Shown: piece after piece, positions 18,721 through 27,597 of the stretch
Numbering within the stretch: position 1 is the stretch's first letter
Layout: every line of letters starts with the position of its first letter
Assembly (NCBI GenBank): GCA_027486765.1
Contig: JAIXOO010000370.1
Location: 1 to 50,621, forward strand
Reading direction: 5' to 3'
DNA: 50,621 nt
DNA from: Saprospiraceae bacterium
GTDB lineage: Bacteria > Bacteroidota > Bacteroidia > Chitinophagales > Saprospiraceae
The notes under the pieces: model-generated
The model's database searches: none
What the model saw: the letters and a program-made list of their open reading frames with translations, nothing else
What the model was told of the DNA's origin: nothing
Position numbers and translations under genes: made by a program

Positions 18721-20373
18721 ATGTCGACACGCCCAAATGATTTCAGAAATAAAGTGCAAATTTGGTTGCCACTCATCATTGCAGTGTCAATGGTATTTGG
18801 AATTCTGATCGGGATGCGCCTGCCCCAATCTGCGGCTGCCATCAAAATCAGCAAGAGTGATGCCGGCCAGGATTATCGCCTGCGGGAAGGTAAAATCGAA
18901 GAATTACTGCGTTACATCGAATCCAAATATGTAGACAAAGTAGACCGCGATAAACTGGTGGATGAGGCCATTGAAAAACTGATGTCACAACTTGACCCAC
19001 ATTCTTCCTACATCCCAGCTTCGGAATTGGAAGAAGTCAATGAACAATTGGACGGAAAATTCAATGGGATTGGGGTGGAGTTTTTGATTGTCAAAGATAC
19101 CGCCGTTGTGGTCAGCCCTATGTCGGGCGGCCCTTCTGAAGTTGCGGGCATTTTACCAGGAGATAAAATCATCAAAGTTGGGGATTCGGTAATTGTGGGT
19201 GAAAAATTATCCAATCAAAGAATTGTCAGCTTTTTAAGAGGAGAAAAAGGTAGTAAAGTGCAACTTTCAGTGCTACGTTCTGGCAGTAAAAAGCTACATC
19301 AGTACTGGATCACCCGCGATCAAATAGCCGTCAAGAGTGTAGACGCCGCTTACATGATCAGTGATCGGGTGGGCTACATCCGCGTCAATCGTTTCACTGC
19401 TCAAACCGATAAAGAATTTTTGGAATCCATGCGCATTTTGTCGGAGCAGGGGCACATGAAAGATCTCGTACTCGACCTACGCGGCAACCCTGGGGGCTAC
19501 ATGCAAATGGCGACCAACATGTTGAGCCAATTGTTTCCCAACAAAGGCAACCTGCTGGTGTACACCCAGGGGCGAGCTTCCCACCGTGCTGAATTCAACT
19601 CCAATGGGCGCGTATTTTACCCCATCGATAAGGTGGCGGTGTTGATTGACGAAGGGAGCGCATCGGCTAGTGAAATTGTCGCGGGAGCGATTCAGGACAA
19701 CGACCGCGGTGTAATCGTGGGCCGTCGTTCCTTTGGCAAGGGCCTGGTACAAGAACAATACCAATTGAGCGATGGATCGGCCTTGCGTCTGACCATTGCC
19801 CGTTATTTTACCCCTTCGGGGCGGTCGATTCAAAAAGCCTACGATCATGGCTCGGAAGAGTACGACCGCGATGTTGAGGAACGCTTCAAAAACGGGGAAT
19901 TGCTTTCGGCCAATAAAATCAATATTAAGGATTCTACTAAATATTTTACCACCAAAGGCCGAGTTGTTTTCGGCGGAGGTGGCATCATTCCGGATGTGTT
20001 TGTACCTTTAGATACCGTCCAAATCAACGACTTTTTCCTGGACGCTCGCCAAATGATCCCCGCTTTTGTGGTCAAATATCTGGACAAGCCCAAACGGGAG
20101 CAATTGTCCAAAATGGGACTGAATGCTTTCCAGCAGAAATTCAACCTCAACGAAAAAACTTTCTCTGAATTTAAGACCTATGCTGTCCAGAATGGTTTAG
20201 CTGGCAACACTCAAGAATGGAATACTGCCCAAAAAGAAATTGCCCGCTTTCTCAAAGCGCGCATCGCCAAACATCTATTCGACGACAAAGGTTTTTTTAC
20301 GGTGATGAATCATAATGACCCTACTGTACAAGCGGCGTTGAAGTCACTCCATTCCAAGGATCTTTCGAAATAA
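18721..20373 (+). CDS. S41 family C-terminal processing peptidase
   Basis: A 550-residue serine protease of the CtpA/Prc type. A membrane anchor or signal segment (VQIWLPLIIAVSMVFGILIG) opens the protein. A PDZ domain follows (FNGIGVEFLIVKDTAVVVSP, then GILPGDKIIKVGD). The catalytic core has the nucleophile Ser in LIDEGSASASEIVAGAIQD and the general-base Lys in GRRSFGKGLVQEQY. A helical C-terminal extension follows. Expected in the periplasm, anchored to the inner membrane, trimming C-termini of envelope proteins. The gene stands alone. A TTTG at 18664 and a weak TACATTAT at 18686 might be its promoter. Confidence 0.95.
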   Translation: MSTRPNDFRNKVQIWLPLIIAVSMVFGILIGMRLPQSAAAIKISKSDAGQDYRLREGKIEELLRYIESKYVDKVDRDKLVDEAIEKLMSQLDPHSSYIPASELEEVNEQLDGKFNGIGVEFLIVKDTAVVVSPMSGGPSEVAGILPGDKIIKVGDSVIVGEKLSNQRIVSFLRGEKGSKVQLSVLRSGSKKLHQYWITRDQIAVKSVDAAYMISDRVGYIRVNRFTAQTDKEFLESMRILSEQGHMKDLVLDLRGNPGGYMQMATNMLSQLFPNKGNLLVYTQGRASHRAEFNSNGRVFYPIDKVAVLIDEGSASASEIVAGAIQDNDRGVIVGRRSFGKGLVQEQYQLSDGSALRLTIARYFTPSGRSIQKAYDHGSEEYDRDVEERFKNGELLSANKINIKDSTKYFTTKGRVVFGGGGIIPDVFVPLDTVQINDFFLDARQMIPAFVVKYLDKPKREQLSKMGLNAFQQKFNLNEKTFSEFKTYAVQNGLAGNTQEWNTAQKEIARFLKARIAKHLFDDKGFFTVMNHNDPTVQAALKSLHSKDLSK

Positions 20374-20525
20374 GACATTTTTCCAATCTCAAGCAACCCT
20401 TCTTCTCGTAATACTGTACGGGGAATGTAACCCTTTTAGGGCATTACAAAACCACTATACAACCTTGTCTTGATGTCACTGTTGCAACACAGTGCCCACC
20501 CTAATTTTATGCACTTAACCTAATC

Positions 20526-23500
20526 ATGATGAAGAAAAACCTTTACACCCGTATTTTATCTCTTGTGGCATTAGTGAGTTTGCTCTACAGCAACTCATTT
20601 GCTCAAACAACCGTTACCCTCAAAGCCGTCAAAGACAATACAATATTCAGCGAGGGGAGTAAAAGCAATGGCGCTGGAAGCTACTTATTTGTAGGCAAAA
20701 CTGAGGCTACCGTTAATGGCATCCGCCGAGCCTTGATTCAGTTTGATGTAGCAAGTATTCCTGCCAATGCAACCATTACCGACGTGAAGTTGCAACTCAC
20801 GGGCTCCAAGGCAGCAGCTGCCGATATTGAAGCGCGTCGGGTTGCGACCACCTGGGGGGAAGGAAGCTCCGATGCTACTGGTGAAGAAGGTGGTGGGGCT
20901 ACACCGGGTACCAATGATGCTACCTGGACTCACAGTACTTTCAATACCCAAACCTGGACTACACCAGGGGGAGATTTTGCAGCTACGACCAGTGGAACCG
21001 CCAATGTAACATCAGGATCTGTTTCTACCTGGACTGGCGCTGGAATGGTCAAAGACGTGCAAGACTGGGTGGCAAAACAAGCTAGTAATTTTGGCTGGCT
21101 ATTGTTGGGCAATGAAAGTACCAATGGTTCTGCCGTTCGCCTCAACTCCCGGCAAAGTGGTACTGGGACCCCATCTTTAGTGGTTACTTATACGGTTCCA
21201 GTGGTAAAGGTGGATACTACGGTGTTTGTGGCTAATTTAAGCGGTCGCAATGAAGGCAATCCCGTTGCTACTTTGGCCAATGGTGCTGTAACGGCTACCT
21301 TGATTGGCGATACATTGATAGTGAGCGGAAGTTTTTCAGGACTGACAGATAGTGTAGCCACCAATGTATCCGGAGGCGCGCACCTTCACCTGGGTTATGC
21401 TGGCCAAAACGGAGGCATCCAGATTGTTTTGGTATTGACTCCTGGTGCAAATCCGTTTTCCGGAAGTTTTGACCCCTTAAAAAACAAATTCAAACTCACC
21501 GCCGCACAACTTACTGCCATAAACAATCGCCAACTCTACGCCAATGTCCATTCGAAGAGATACCCTTCTGGTGAAATTCGGGGACAGTTGTTGAAAAGAG
21601 CAGCAGCTTTTTATGGGGCTAACCTCTTCGGTAGTTATGAAAACCCGGTAGTGATGACCCAGGCGAGTGGAGCAATTGCCATCGAGTTGCGCGACACCCA
21701 AATCGTCGTTACGGGCTCCTTCAACCGCCTGGAAGGAGATTTTGCAGCCGATGTATCCGGTGGTGCACACATCCACTTGGGTTATGCTGGTCAAAATGGG
21801 GCCATCCAGATTCCCTTGAAAGCAACAGCCAATGCAGACTTGAGAGGTGGCATCTTTGAAGCCGCCAATAACACCATCACCTTAACCGCAAGTCAGCTTG
21901 CCGCGTTGAATAGCCGTCGTTTGTACGCCAATGTACATAGCGCTAAAGCACGTTCTGGCGAAATTCGGGGTCAAATTGTCAGCGGCAACACCCGTGCAGT
22001 ATTCCGCGCTCACCTTTCGGGCAGCAATGAATCGCCAGCCATCAATACATTGGCCACAGGTATGGTTATTGTAGAAGTGGTAGATACCGGCAACGTGATC
22101 GTATCCGGTTCCTACAATGGGCTGGAGAGCGACCTCGCTGCAAACGTTAGAGGTGGTGCACACATCCACCGGGGTTTGGCTGGTGAAAACGGTGGCATCC
22201 TGACTGAGGTGACCCTTACCCCTACTGATTTACGTTCGGGGGCCCTGAATGGCAGCTTGAATGCCTTGAAAATTGCAAGTGTGGAAGTACAACGCCTGTT
22301 CAATCGCGGTTGCTATTTCAATGTTCACTCTGCAACTTTTACGGGCGGTGAGATCCGTGGCCAATTGTTGCCAGAAAAACCTGTTAACTTCAGCGCTTAT
22401 CTGTCTAGCATTTTTGAAGTACCCGAAGCGGTTTCCCGAGGATTGGGTGCAGTGAAGGCTGAGTTATTGGGCACCGAGCTGGTGATTTCTGGTACGTTCA
22501 GGGGCCTGAGTAGTGCAGTCGCTACTGATGTAGCTGGTGGTTCACACGTCCATTTGGGTTACGCAGGTGCTACTGGTGGCATTCAATTTGGTTTAAAACC
22601 CACCATCGATGCCAATGGCTTGGGTGGCCGCTATGAAGCAAAAGACAATACCTTTACCCTTACTGCCGATCAGGTAACCCAATTGAAAAATAGACAGCTG
22701 TATGTAAACATCCACACAGCTACCCAGCGCTCGGGTGAATTGCGCAGCCAATTGTTGCCCGAAGCCACGATGTACCTGGTAGCACCCCTTTCGGGTGCCA
22801 GCGAACAACCCGTCGTGAGTACTTCAGGCACTGGCATGGGCATCCTTGAAATCGCAGGTACTAACGGCACTTTTACTGGAGCTTTTGCTGGTTTGAGTGC
22901 TGACTTTGCGGCGGATGTAGCGGGTGGTGCGCACATTCACCGTGGCCTCGCTGGTTCGAATGGTGGGATAGTGAGGGCCTTAAAGGCCACAACTTTGGCC
23001 GATAACCGTTCCGGTTTTTTTGCCGCTGCCGACAATAGTGCTACCATGACTGCCGGGTTTATCGATTCATTGCGCAAGCGTTTGAATTATGCGAATATCC
23101 ATACCGCAGCATTCCGCGGTGGAGAGGTTCGGGGCCAAATTTTGCCCCTGGCTACTTCGTATTTTACGGCCACACTATTGGGCGCAAATGAAGTGCAAGC
23201 TGTCGCTTCCACTGGTTCAGGTGCTCTGAAATTTGAATTGTCGGGTAGCACACTGACTGTAACCGGACGGTTTGCAGGTTTAACAGCTGCTTATGCTGCC
23301 GGAGTTGGATCACATATTCATACCAATACAGCTGGTAGAAATGGTGGGGTGATCATCCCACTCAAACCAACCCTCGATGCCGATAACCTGGCTGGTAGTT
23401 ATTTTGCTGCTGACAATCAGTATACATTGACTGCGGATCAACTGACAGCTTTGTACGACAATGGATTGTATGCCAATGTCCATAGTGACTTTTCACGCAG

Positions 23501-24173
23501 TGGCGAATTGAGAGGGCAAATTTTGCCCGAAATCAATCGCTTCCCACAGGCAGGTAGTATCACTTCTCCGCCCGATGGTGGAACTTTGACTTTGGAAGGT
23601 AAATCTTCGACTCTGTTGGAGCCCAAATGGGCGGCTGGTACGGATAAAAACAAACTGGCTTACACCTGGGAACTGGCCGCTGATCCACTTTTTGCGCTGG
23701 TTGTATTCCGCCGCAATGTAGCGGATGCCCTGTCCATTACCCTGACTTATGGTGCGGTAGATTCCTTGCTGGCTACGGCGGGAATTCCATTGGGTGGATC
23801 GATCACCGTTTACCACCGCGTTAGAACTTCTGATGGCAGTTTGACTACTGCAAGTGCGGTTGCTTCGGTTACACTCACCAGAGGGGTAGTAACAGGCACT
23901 CGCGATTTGACTCCCGGCCTAAGTGAAATGACGGTATTCCCGACTCTAGTTGATGATCAAGTAAGTGTACGCGTCCGTGCTGAGGACGCCATTAAAGGTT
24001 CCCTTTGGATCAGTGATGCGCTGGGCCGCAAAATGGCTGAACGCCAGGTGAGCTTCCCCGGACAAAGCGTCAATTTTGAGACTTTTGCAGTGGGACAATT
24101 GCCAGCCGGTACTTATTTTTTGAGTATCCTGAATGATGGGAAAATTGCTACTCGCCGCTTTATGGTGAAATAG
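20526..24173 (+). CDS. Secreted DNRLRE + six-CHRD-domain protein with T9SS signal
   Basis: A 1215-residue exported protein. It has a signal peptide (SLVALVSLLYSNSFAQ), then a DNRLRE/CBM96-like beta-sandwich (residues about 25-225, with RRALIQFDVASIP). Six consecutive CHRD domains of roughly 135 residues follow, each with a GGAHIHLGYAG-type motif and an ending like YANVHSxxxxSGEIRGQLL. A fibronectin-like region and a T9SS type A sorting domain (MTVFPTLVDDQVSVRV to ATRRFMVK) close it. CHRD domains were first described in chordin; their bacterial role is unknown. The His-rich motif suggests metal or surface interaction. Two ATGs (20526, 20529) are possible starts. Confidence 0.93.
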   Translation: MMKKNLYTRILSLVALVSLLYSNSFAQTTVTLKAVKDNTIFSEGSKSNGAGSYLFVGKTEATVNGIRRALIQFDVASIPANATITDVKLQLTGSKAAAADIEARRVATTWGEGSSDATGEEGGGATPGTNDATWTHSTFNTQTWTTPGGDFAATTSGTANVTSGSVSTWTGAGMVKDVQDWVAKQASNFGWLLLGNESTNGSAVRLNSRQSGTGTPSLVVTYTVPVVKVDTTVFVANLSGRNEGNPVATLANGAVTATLIGDTLIVSGSFSGLTDSVATNVSGGAHLHLGYAGQNGGIQIVLVLTPGANPFSGSFDPLKNKFKLTAAQLTAINNRQLYANVHSKRYPSGEIRGQLLKRAAAFYGANLFGSYENPVVMTQASGAIAIELRDTQIVVTGSFNRLEGDFAADVSGGAHIHLGYAGQNGAIQIPLKATANADLRGGIFEAANNTITLTASQLAALNSRRLYANVHSAKARSGEIRGQIVSGNTRAVFRAHLSGSNESPAINTLATGMVIVEVVDTGNVIVSGSYNGLESDLAANVRGGAHIHRGLAGENGGILTEVTLTPTDLRSGALNGSLNALKIASVEVQRLFNRGCYFNVHSATFTGGEIRGQLLPEKPVNFSAYLSSIFEVPEAVSRGLGAVKAELLGTELVISGTFRGLSSAVATDVAGGSHVHLGYAGATGGIQFGLKPTIDANGLGGRYEAKDNTFTLTADQVTQLKNRQLYVNIHTATQRSGELRSQLLPEATMYLVAPLSGASEQPVVSTSGTGMGILEIAGTNGTFTGAFAGLSADFAADVAGGAHIHRGLAGSNGGIVRALKATTLADNRSGFFAAADNSATMTAGFIDSLRKRLNYANIHTAAFRGGEVRGQILPLATSYFTATLLGANEVQAVASTGSGALKFELSGSTLTVTGRFAGLTAAYAAGVGSHIHTNTAGRNGGVIIPLKPTLDADNLAGSYFAADNQYTLTADQLTALYDNGLYANVHSDFSRSGELRGQILPEINRFPQAGSITSPPDGGTLTLEGKSSTLLEPKWAAGTDKNKLAYTWELAADPLFALVVFRRNVADALSITLTYGAVDSLLATAGIPLGGSITVYHRVRTSDGSLTTASAVASVTLTRGVVTGTRDLTPGLSEMTVFPTLVDDQVSVRVRAEDAIKGSLWISDALGRKMAERQVSFPGQSVNFETFAVGQLPAGTYFLSILNDGKIATRRFMVK

Positions 24174-24187
24174 CGCAATCAAGATCT

Positions 24188-24272
24188 CTATTTTGCTACG
24201 GAGGCACCAAGATACAAAGCGATCTGTATGGATCAAGACTTTGTTGTCTTGGTGCCTTTGTGGTAAAAATAG
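24188..24272. repeat. AGGCACCAAGACACAAAG hairpin after the CHRD gene
   Basis: An 18-bp arm (24202-24219) pairs with 24239-24257, and pairing extends outward to CTATTTT at 24188 and AAAATAG ending at 24272. It starts 15 bases after the stop codon and is likely the terminator of the CHRD gene. It is built from purine-rich quasi-repeats like the other post-stop hairpins. Confidence 0.7.
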
Positions 24273-24405
24273 AACACACTCCACACCGTTTTTTCAAAGA
24301 AAGCATTTATCTTGTTGACTCGTATCTTCCACTAGCGCAAACCATTTTGTTTTCAGGTATCCACACCGCTGATACCCTGATGCATCATTTATTTAACTCT
24401 ATTCC

Positions 24406-26574
24406 ATGCGCAGCTTTCTTATTTCCTTCCTATTGATCATCAGCCTTTCCCTCTGGGCAGGCCCCTCCAAAACCACCGAATTCATCAAAGTTGACCAATT
24501 CGGCTACTTCTGCCAATCCAAAAAAATAGCCGTCATTGCCGATCCCCAAGCGGGATTCAACGCCAGCGAAACGTTCTCGCCCGGTGTGGGCGTCAACCAA
24601 TACCAGGTGCGCCGCTGGGACAATGATCAGGTGGTGTTCAGTGGCACCCTCCAAGTCTGGAACAATGGCAACACCCACAGTCAGTCTGGCGACCGAGGCT
24701 GGTGGTTTGATTTCAGTACAGTCACAACTCCAGGCACCTATTACCTCTACGATTTGACCAATCAACTTGGCTCTTTTCGTTTTGAAATCGGGGATCAGGT
24801 TTACGATGAAGTGCTGCGCCAGGCGGTGCGGATGTTTTTTTACCAAAGGATCAATTTTGCCAAAAACAGCCCCTATGTGGATGCCAAATGGGTGGATGGC
24901 GCCTGTTACGGCGGTCCGAATCAGGACAAAGCCGCCCGCAGTCGTTACGACAAAAGCAATCCCGCTACTGCCCGCGATGTGAGCGGCGGCTGGTTTGATG
25001 CAGGTGACCCCAATAAGTACACCACTTTTACCTTTGACCCCCTGCTCAATATGCTGGAGGCTTATCGGCTCAATCCGAAGGTGTTTAAGGACAACTACAA
25101 CATCCCCGAGTCGGGCAACGGCATCCCCGATTTGCTCGATGAAATCAAATGGGAGCTGGACTGGCTGAAACGCATGCAAGATGCTACGGGCACCAATGGC
25201 TTCATGATCAAAGTTGGGGTTGACAATTTTAATGAAGTCCCCGCACTGCCCAGCCTGGATACCCGGCCCCGCTACTGGGTAGGGGAATGTACCTCGGCCA
25301 CAATCACGGGTGCCGCCATCTTCGCTTGCGCCGGGCAAGTGTACAAGTCCCTGGCTGATCCAACCCTGCAAGCTTACGGCCAAGATCTGATCGACCGCGC
25401 CATTAAAGCTTGGGCCAGAGCCCTAGTCACCACCAAAAACCTGAGCACTTTTGAAACCGCCTGCGATGATCAAAATATAACCGCCGGCGATGCCGACCGC
25501 AATGCAGGCGAACAATTGGGCAACGCAGTAGCTGCGGCCATTTACCTATTCGAAGCAACGGGAAACGCGGCTTACAAAACCCACATTGACGCCCATTTTG
25601 ATAAAATTCGGCCTGTCACCGAAAATTATTGGCACCCTTACAACATGGGCGTTTGTTTTGCTCTGCTCAAATACGCTGGAATGCCCAATGCCTCTTTGGC
25701 CGCCGTCAGCAAAATCCGCAGCCAGAAGGCCGGTATGAACTATGCCTTTTCCATCAACAATTATCAAAATAAAACTGACCTCTACCGGGCGCACATGGAG
25801 GATTGGGCACACCACTGGGGCAGCAACAACATTCGCTCCAATTCCGGACTGCTTAACCTAGACTTCATCCATTTTGGCATCAACACGCCCCAACATGCGC
25901 TGTATCAGGAAGTAGCCGAGCAGTACCTGCATTGGCTCCACGGGGTGAATCCACTGACGATGGTCATGCTGAGCAACATGTATGGGTATGGGGGTGAAAA
26001 ATGTGTGAATGAACTGTATCACCATTGGTACAAAGACAAGTCGGATTGGGACAATGCCCTCACTTCCCCCAAAGGGCCACCACCGGGCTACGTGACGGGT
26101 GGGCCAAACAAGGATTTTTCGGTAAAAACCATCTCACCGCCTTCCTCGCAGCCACCACAAAAAAGTTACAAAGACTGGAACTTCAGCTGGCCCGAAAACT
26201 CCTGGGAAATCAGCGAACCTGCCATTTATTATCAGGGAGCTTATATCGCGCTCCTGAGTCGGATTATCGGTACTGGCTCAGGTTGTAGTCCAGCTACTAG
26301 TTTGGAAGATGTAGCCAGATTGGATACTCGGATGCAGATTGTGCCGCAGCCTAATCAGGGTGCTTTTACCTTGGTGTATGAGGCCGAAGAGGCAGGAGCT
26401 AGTACCCTCCATCTTCGCGATGTGCAAGGACGGCTGTTGTGGGAAAAAAAGGTGAATGTCCTTTCTGGCGAAAACAGGGTTGAAGTGGGGGTAAACAAGC
26501 TCCCTGCTGGAATGTACTTGTTGGAGCTGCGTACGGAGAGTGGGGTAGGGGTGAAAAAGGTGTTGGTGGAATAA
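24406..26574 (+). CDS. Glycoside hydrolase family 9 endoglucanase with T9SS signal
   Basis: A 722-residue secreted cellulase. A signal peptide (FLISFLLIISLSLWA) is followed by an N-terminal Ig-like cellulase domain (about 25-125, starting KTTEFIKVDQFGYFCQSKKI). The GH9 catalytic barrel has the catalytic Asp pair near 198-201 (GGWFDAGDPNKYTTF), a substrate-binding region (WLHGVNPLTMVMLSNMYGYG) and the proton donor Glu near 604 (WEISEPAIYYQGAY). It ends in a T9SS type A sorting domain (MQIVPQPNQGAFTLVYEAEE to VGVKKVLVE). It should hydrolyse beta-1,4-glucan at the cell surface. It is probably transcribed separately from the upstream CHRD gene. Confidence 0.96.
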   Translation: MRSFLISFLLIISLSLWAGPSKTTEFIKVDQFGYFCQSKKIAVIADPQAGFNASETFSPGVGVNQYQVRRWDNDQVVFSGTLQVWNNGNTHSQSGDRGWWFDFSTVTTPGTYYLYDLTNQLGSFRFEIGDQVYDEVLRQAVRMFFYQRINFAKNSPYVDAKWVDGACYGGPNQDKAARSRYDKSNPATARDVSGGWFDAGDPNKYTTFTFDPLLNMLEAYRLNPKVFKDNYNIPESGNGIPDLLDEIKWELDWLKRMQDATGTNGFMIKVGVDNFNEVPALPSLDTRPRYWVGECTSATITGAAIFACAGQVYKSLADPTLQAYGQDLIDRAIKAWARALVTTKNLSTFETACDDQNITAGDADRNAGEQLGNAVAAAIYLFEATGNAAYKTHIDAHFDKIRPVTENYWHPYNMGVCFALLKYAGMPNASLAAVSKIRSQKAGMNYAFSINNYQNKTDLYRAHMEDWAHHWGSNNIRSNSGLLNLDFIHFGINTPQHALYQEVAEQYLHWLHGVNPLTMVMLSNMYGYGGEKCVNELYHHWYKDKSDWDNALTSPKGPPPGYVTGGPNKDFSVKTISPPSSQPPQKSYKDWNFSWPENSWEISEPAIYYQGAYIALLSRIIGTGSGCSPATSLEDVARLDTRMQIVPQPNQGAFTLVYEAEEAGASTLHLRDVQGRLLWEKKVNVLSGENRVEVGVNKLPAGMYLLELRTESGVGVKKVLVE

Positions 26575-26595
26575 AGTAGGGTCAGTCCGAATTTT

Positions 26596-26682
26596 GGTTC
26601 CTGAGGTGGTTTCTTGAGTGTCTTAAGTTTCTTAGGTGGTGAAAGAATACCCTGCGTAGCAGTTTTTTACCACCTAAGGAAC
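26596..26682. repeat. CTTAGGTGGT hairpin between GH9 and SDR genes
   Basis: GTTTCTTAGGTGGT at 26627-26640 pairs with 26669-26682 (13 of 14 positions). A related direct copy, GGTTCCTGAGGTGGT, lies at 26596-26610. It sits between two convergent genes and probably terminates both. Confidence 0.65.
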
Positions 26683-26714
26683 CATAAAAACCTTAGATTC
26701 ACCTCAACTAGACC

Positions 26715-27470
26715 TCACGGTTGCACACTCACCGCCGTCCATCCCCCATCCACCACCAAGGTTTGCCCGGTAATGTGCCGAGCTTGGGGCGACACCAAAA
26801 ACAAGGCCGCTTCCGCAATATCCAGCGGACTGGCCGGCCTGCCCATTGGCGTGATATTGGACCAGACTTGATCGTATTCAGGATCGTTCAAGGTGCGTTC
26901 AGTAGCGGTTGCTCCCGGGGCTACAGCATTGCAGGTGATGCCATAAGGTGAAAGTTCCACCACCAGGTTTTTGGCCAAAATCTGGATCCCACCCTTGGTC
27001 ATGGCATAGGCACCCAGGTTTTTGTGTGCCTGTACCCCCACCACAGAGGACATCAGCAACAAACTTCCTCCTTCGCCCTGGGTCCGCATTTGTGTGGCGG
27101 CAACTTGCGCCAGAAAAAACGTACCCCGCAAGTTGAGGTTCATCACTTCTTCGAATTGGGTAGGTTGGAAAGTCCAAAAATCGCCGAAGTGGGTAATGCC
27201 CGCATTGGCGATGGCGATGTCGAGACGGCCAAACTCTTTCACGCAAGTTTGTACCATGCTTTCAATGAAGTCAATCTGGCTCGCATCTCCGGCACAAGCC
27301 AAACAATTGCCCCCTTCCCAGCGGATCTCTTCAGCGGCACATTCGGCCAATTCCGGATCCCGATCATTGAGCAAAACGGCTGCTCCCCGCAGCGCCAACT
27401 GTCGGCATATTTCGTAGCCGATGCCTTGCCCGGCACCGGTGACTAGGGCAACTTTTCCTGTAAATGGCAT
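26715..27470 (-). CDS. SDR family oxidoreductase
   Basis: A 251-residue short-chain dehydrogenase/reductase of the classical type. The nucleotide-binding motif is TGAGQGIG near residue 12, followed by NAG (IANAGITHFG). The catalytic Ser is in LLLMSSVVGV and the Tyr-x-x-x-Lys in YAMTKGGIQIL. The C-terminus (HITGQTLVVDGGWTAVSVQP) is typical. The ATG at 27470 is chosen because the frame upstream of it is encoded by the GGTTCCA tandem repeat. It lies downstream of the sugar-acid dehydratase gene on the same strand, so a sugar or sugar-acid dehydrogenase role is plausible, but the substrate is not readable from the sequence. Confidence 0.93.
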   Translation of the reverse strand: MPFTGKVALVTGAGQGIGYEICRQLALRGAAVLLNDRDPELAECAAEEIRWEGGNCLACAGDASQIDFIESMVQTCVKEFGRLDIAIANAGITHFGDFWTFQPTQFEEVMNLNLRGTFFLAQVAATQMRTQGEGGSLLLMSSVVGVQAHKNLGAYAMTKGGIQILAKNLVVELSPYGITCNAVAPGATATERTLNDPEYDQVWSNITPMGRPASPLDIAEAALFLVSPQARHITGQTLVVDGGWTAVSVQP

Positions 27471-27483
27471 GGGTAAGGGTTGG

Positions 27484-27597
27484 AGAAGGTTCCAGGTTCC
27501 AAGGTTCCAGGTTCCAAGGTTCCAGGTTCCAGGTTCCAAGTTCCAATGTTGGGAGGTTAACCCTGGAACTTTGGAACCCTGGAACTTTGTTTGTTTG
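27484..27597. repeat. GGTTCCA tandem-unit array and inverted copy
   Basis: At least six GGTTCCAGGTTCCAAG-type units (27487-27545) are followed by an inverted copy (27560-27589). They fill the gap between the dehydratase stop codon (27598) and the SDR start. The array is open in the SDR frame and would add a WNLGTWNLG-type extension that is not a real N-terminus. It probably forms a terminator-like hairpin. Confidence 0.8.

Noticed and set aside
21300..23530. Repeat array resembling CRISPR or tandem DNA repeats
   Set aside because: The periodicity is about 400 bases and in frame. It is the six CHRD protein domains, not a DNA-level array.
24430..25383. Minus-strand open frame of 317 codons
   Set aside because: Antisense to the GH9 cellulase catalytic domain, with no domain of its own.
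27471..27539. N-terminal extension of the SDR protein
   Set aside because: It is encoded by the GGTTCCA array and reads as WNLGT repeats; the ATG at 27470 starts the Rossmann fold normally.
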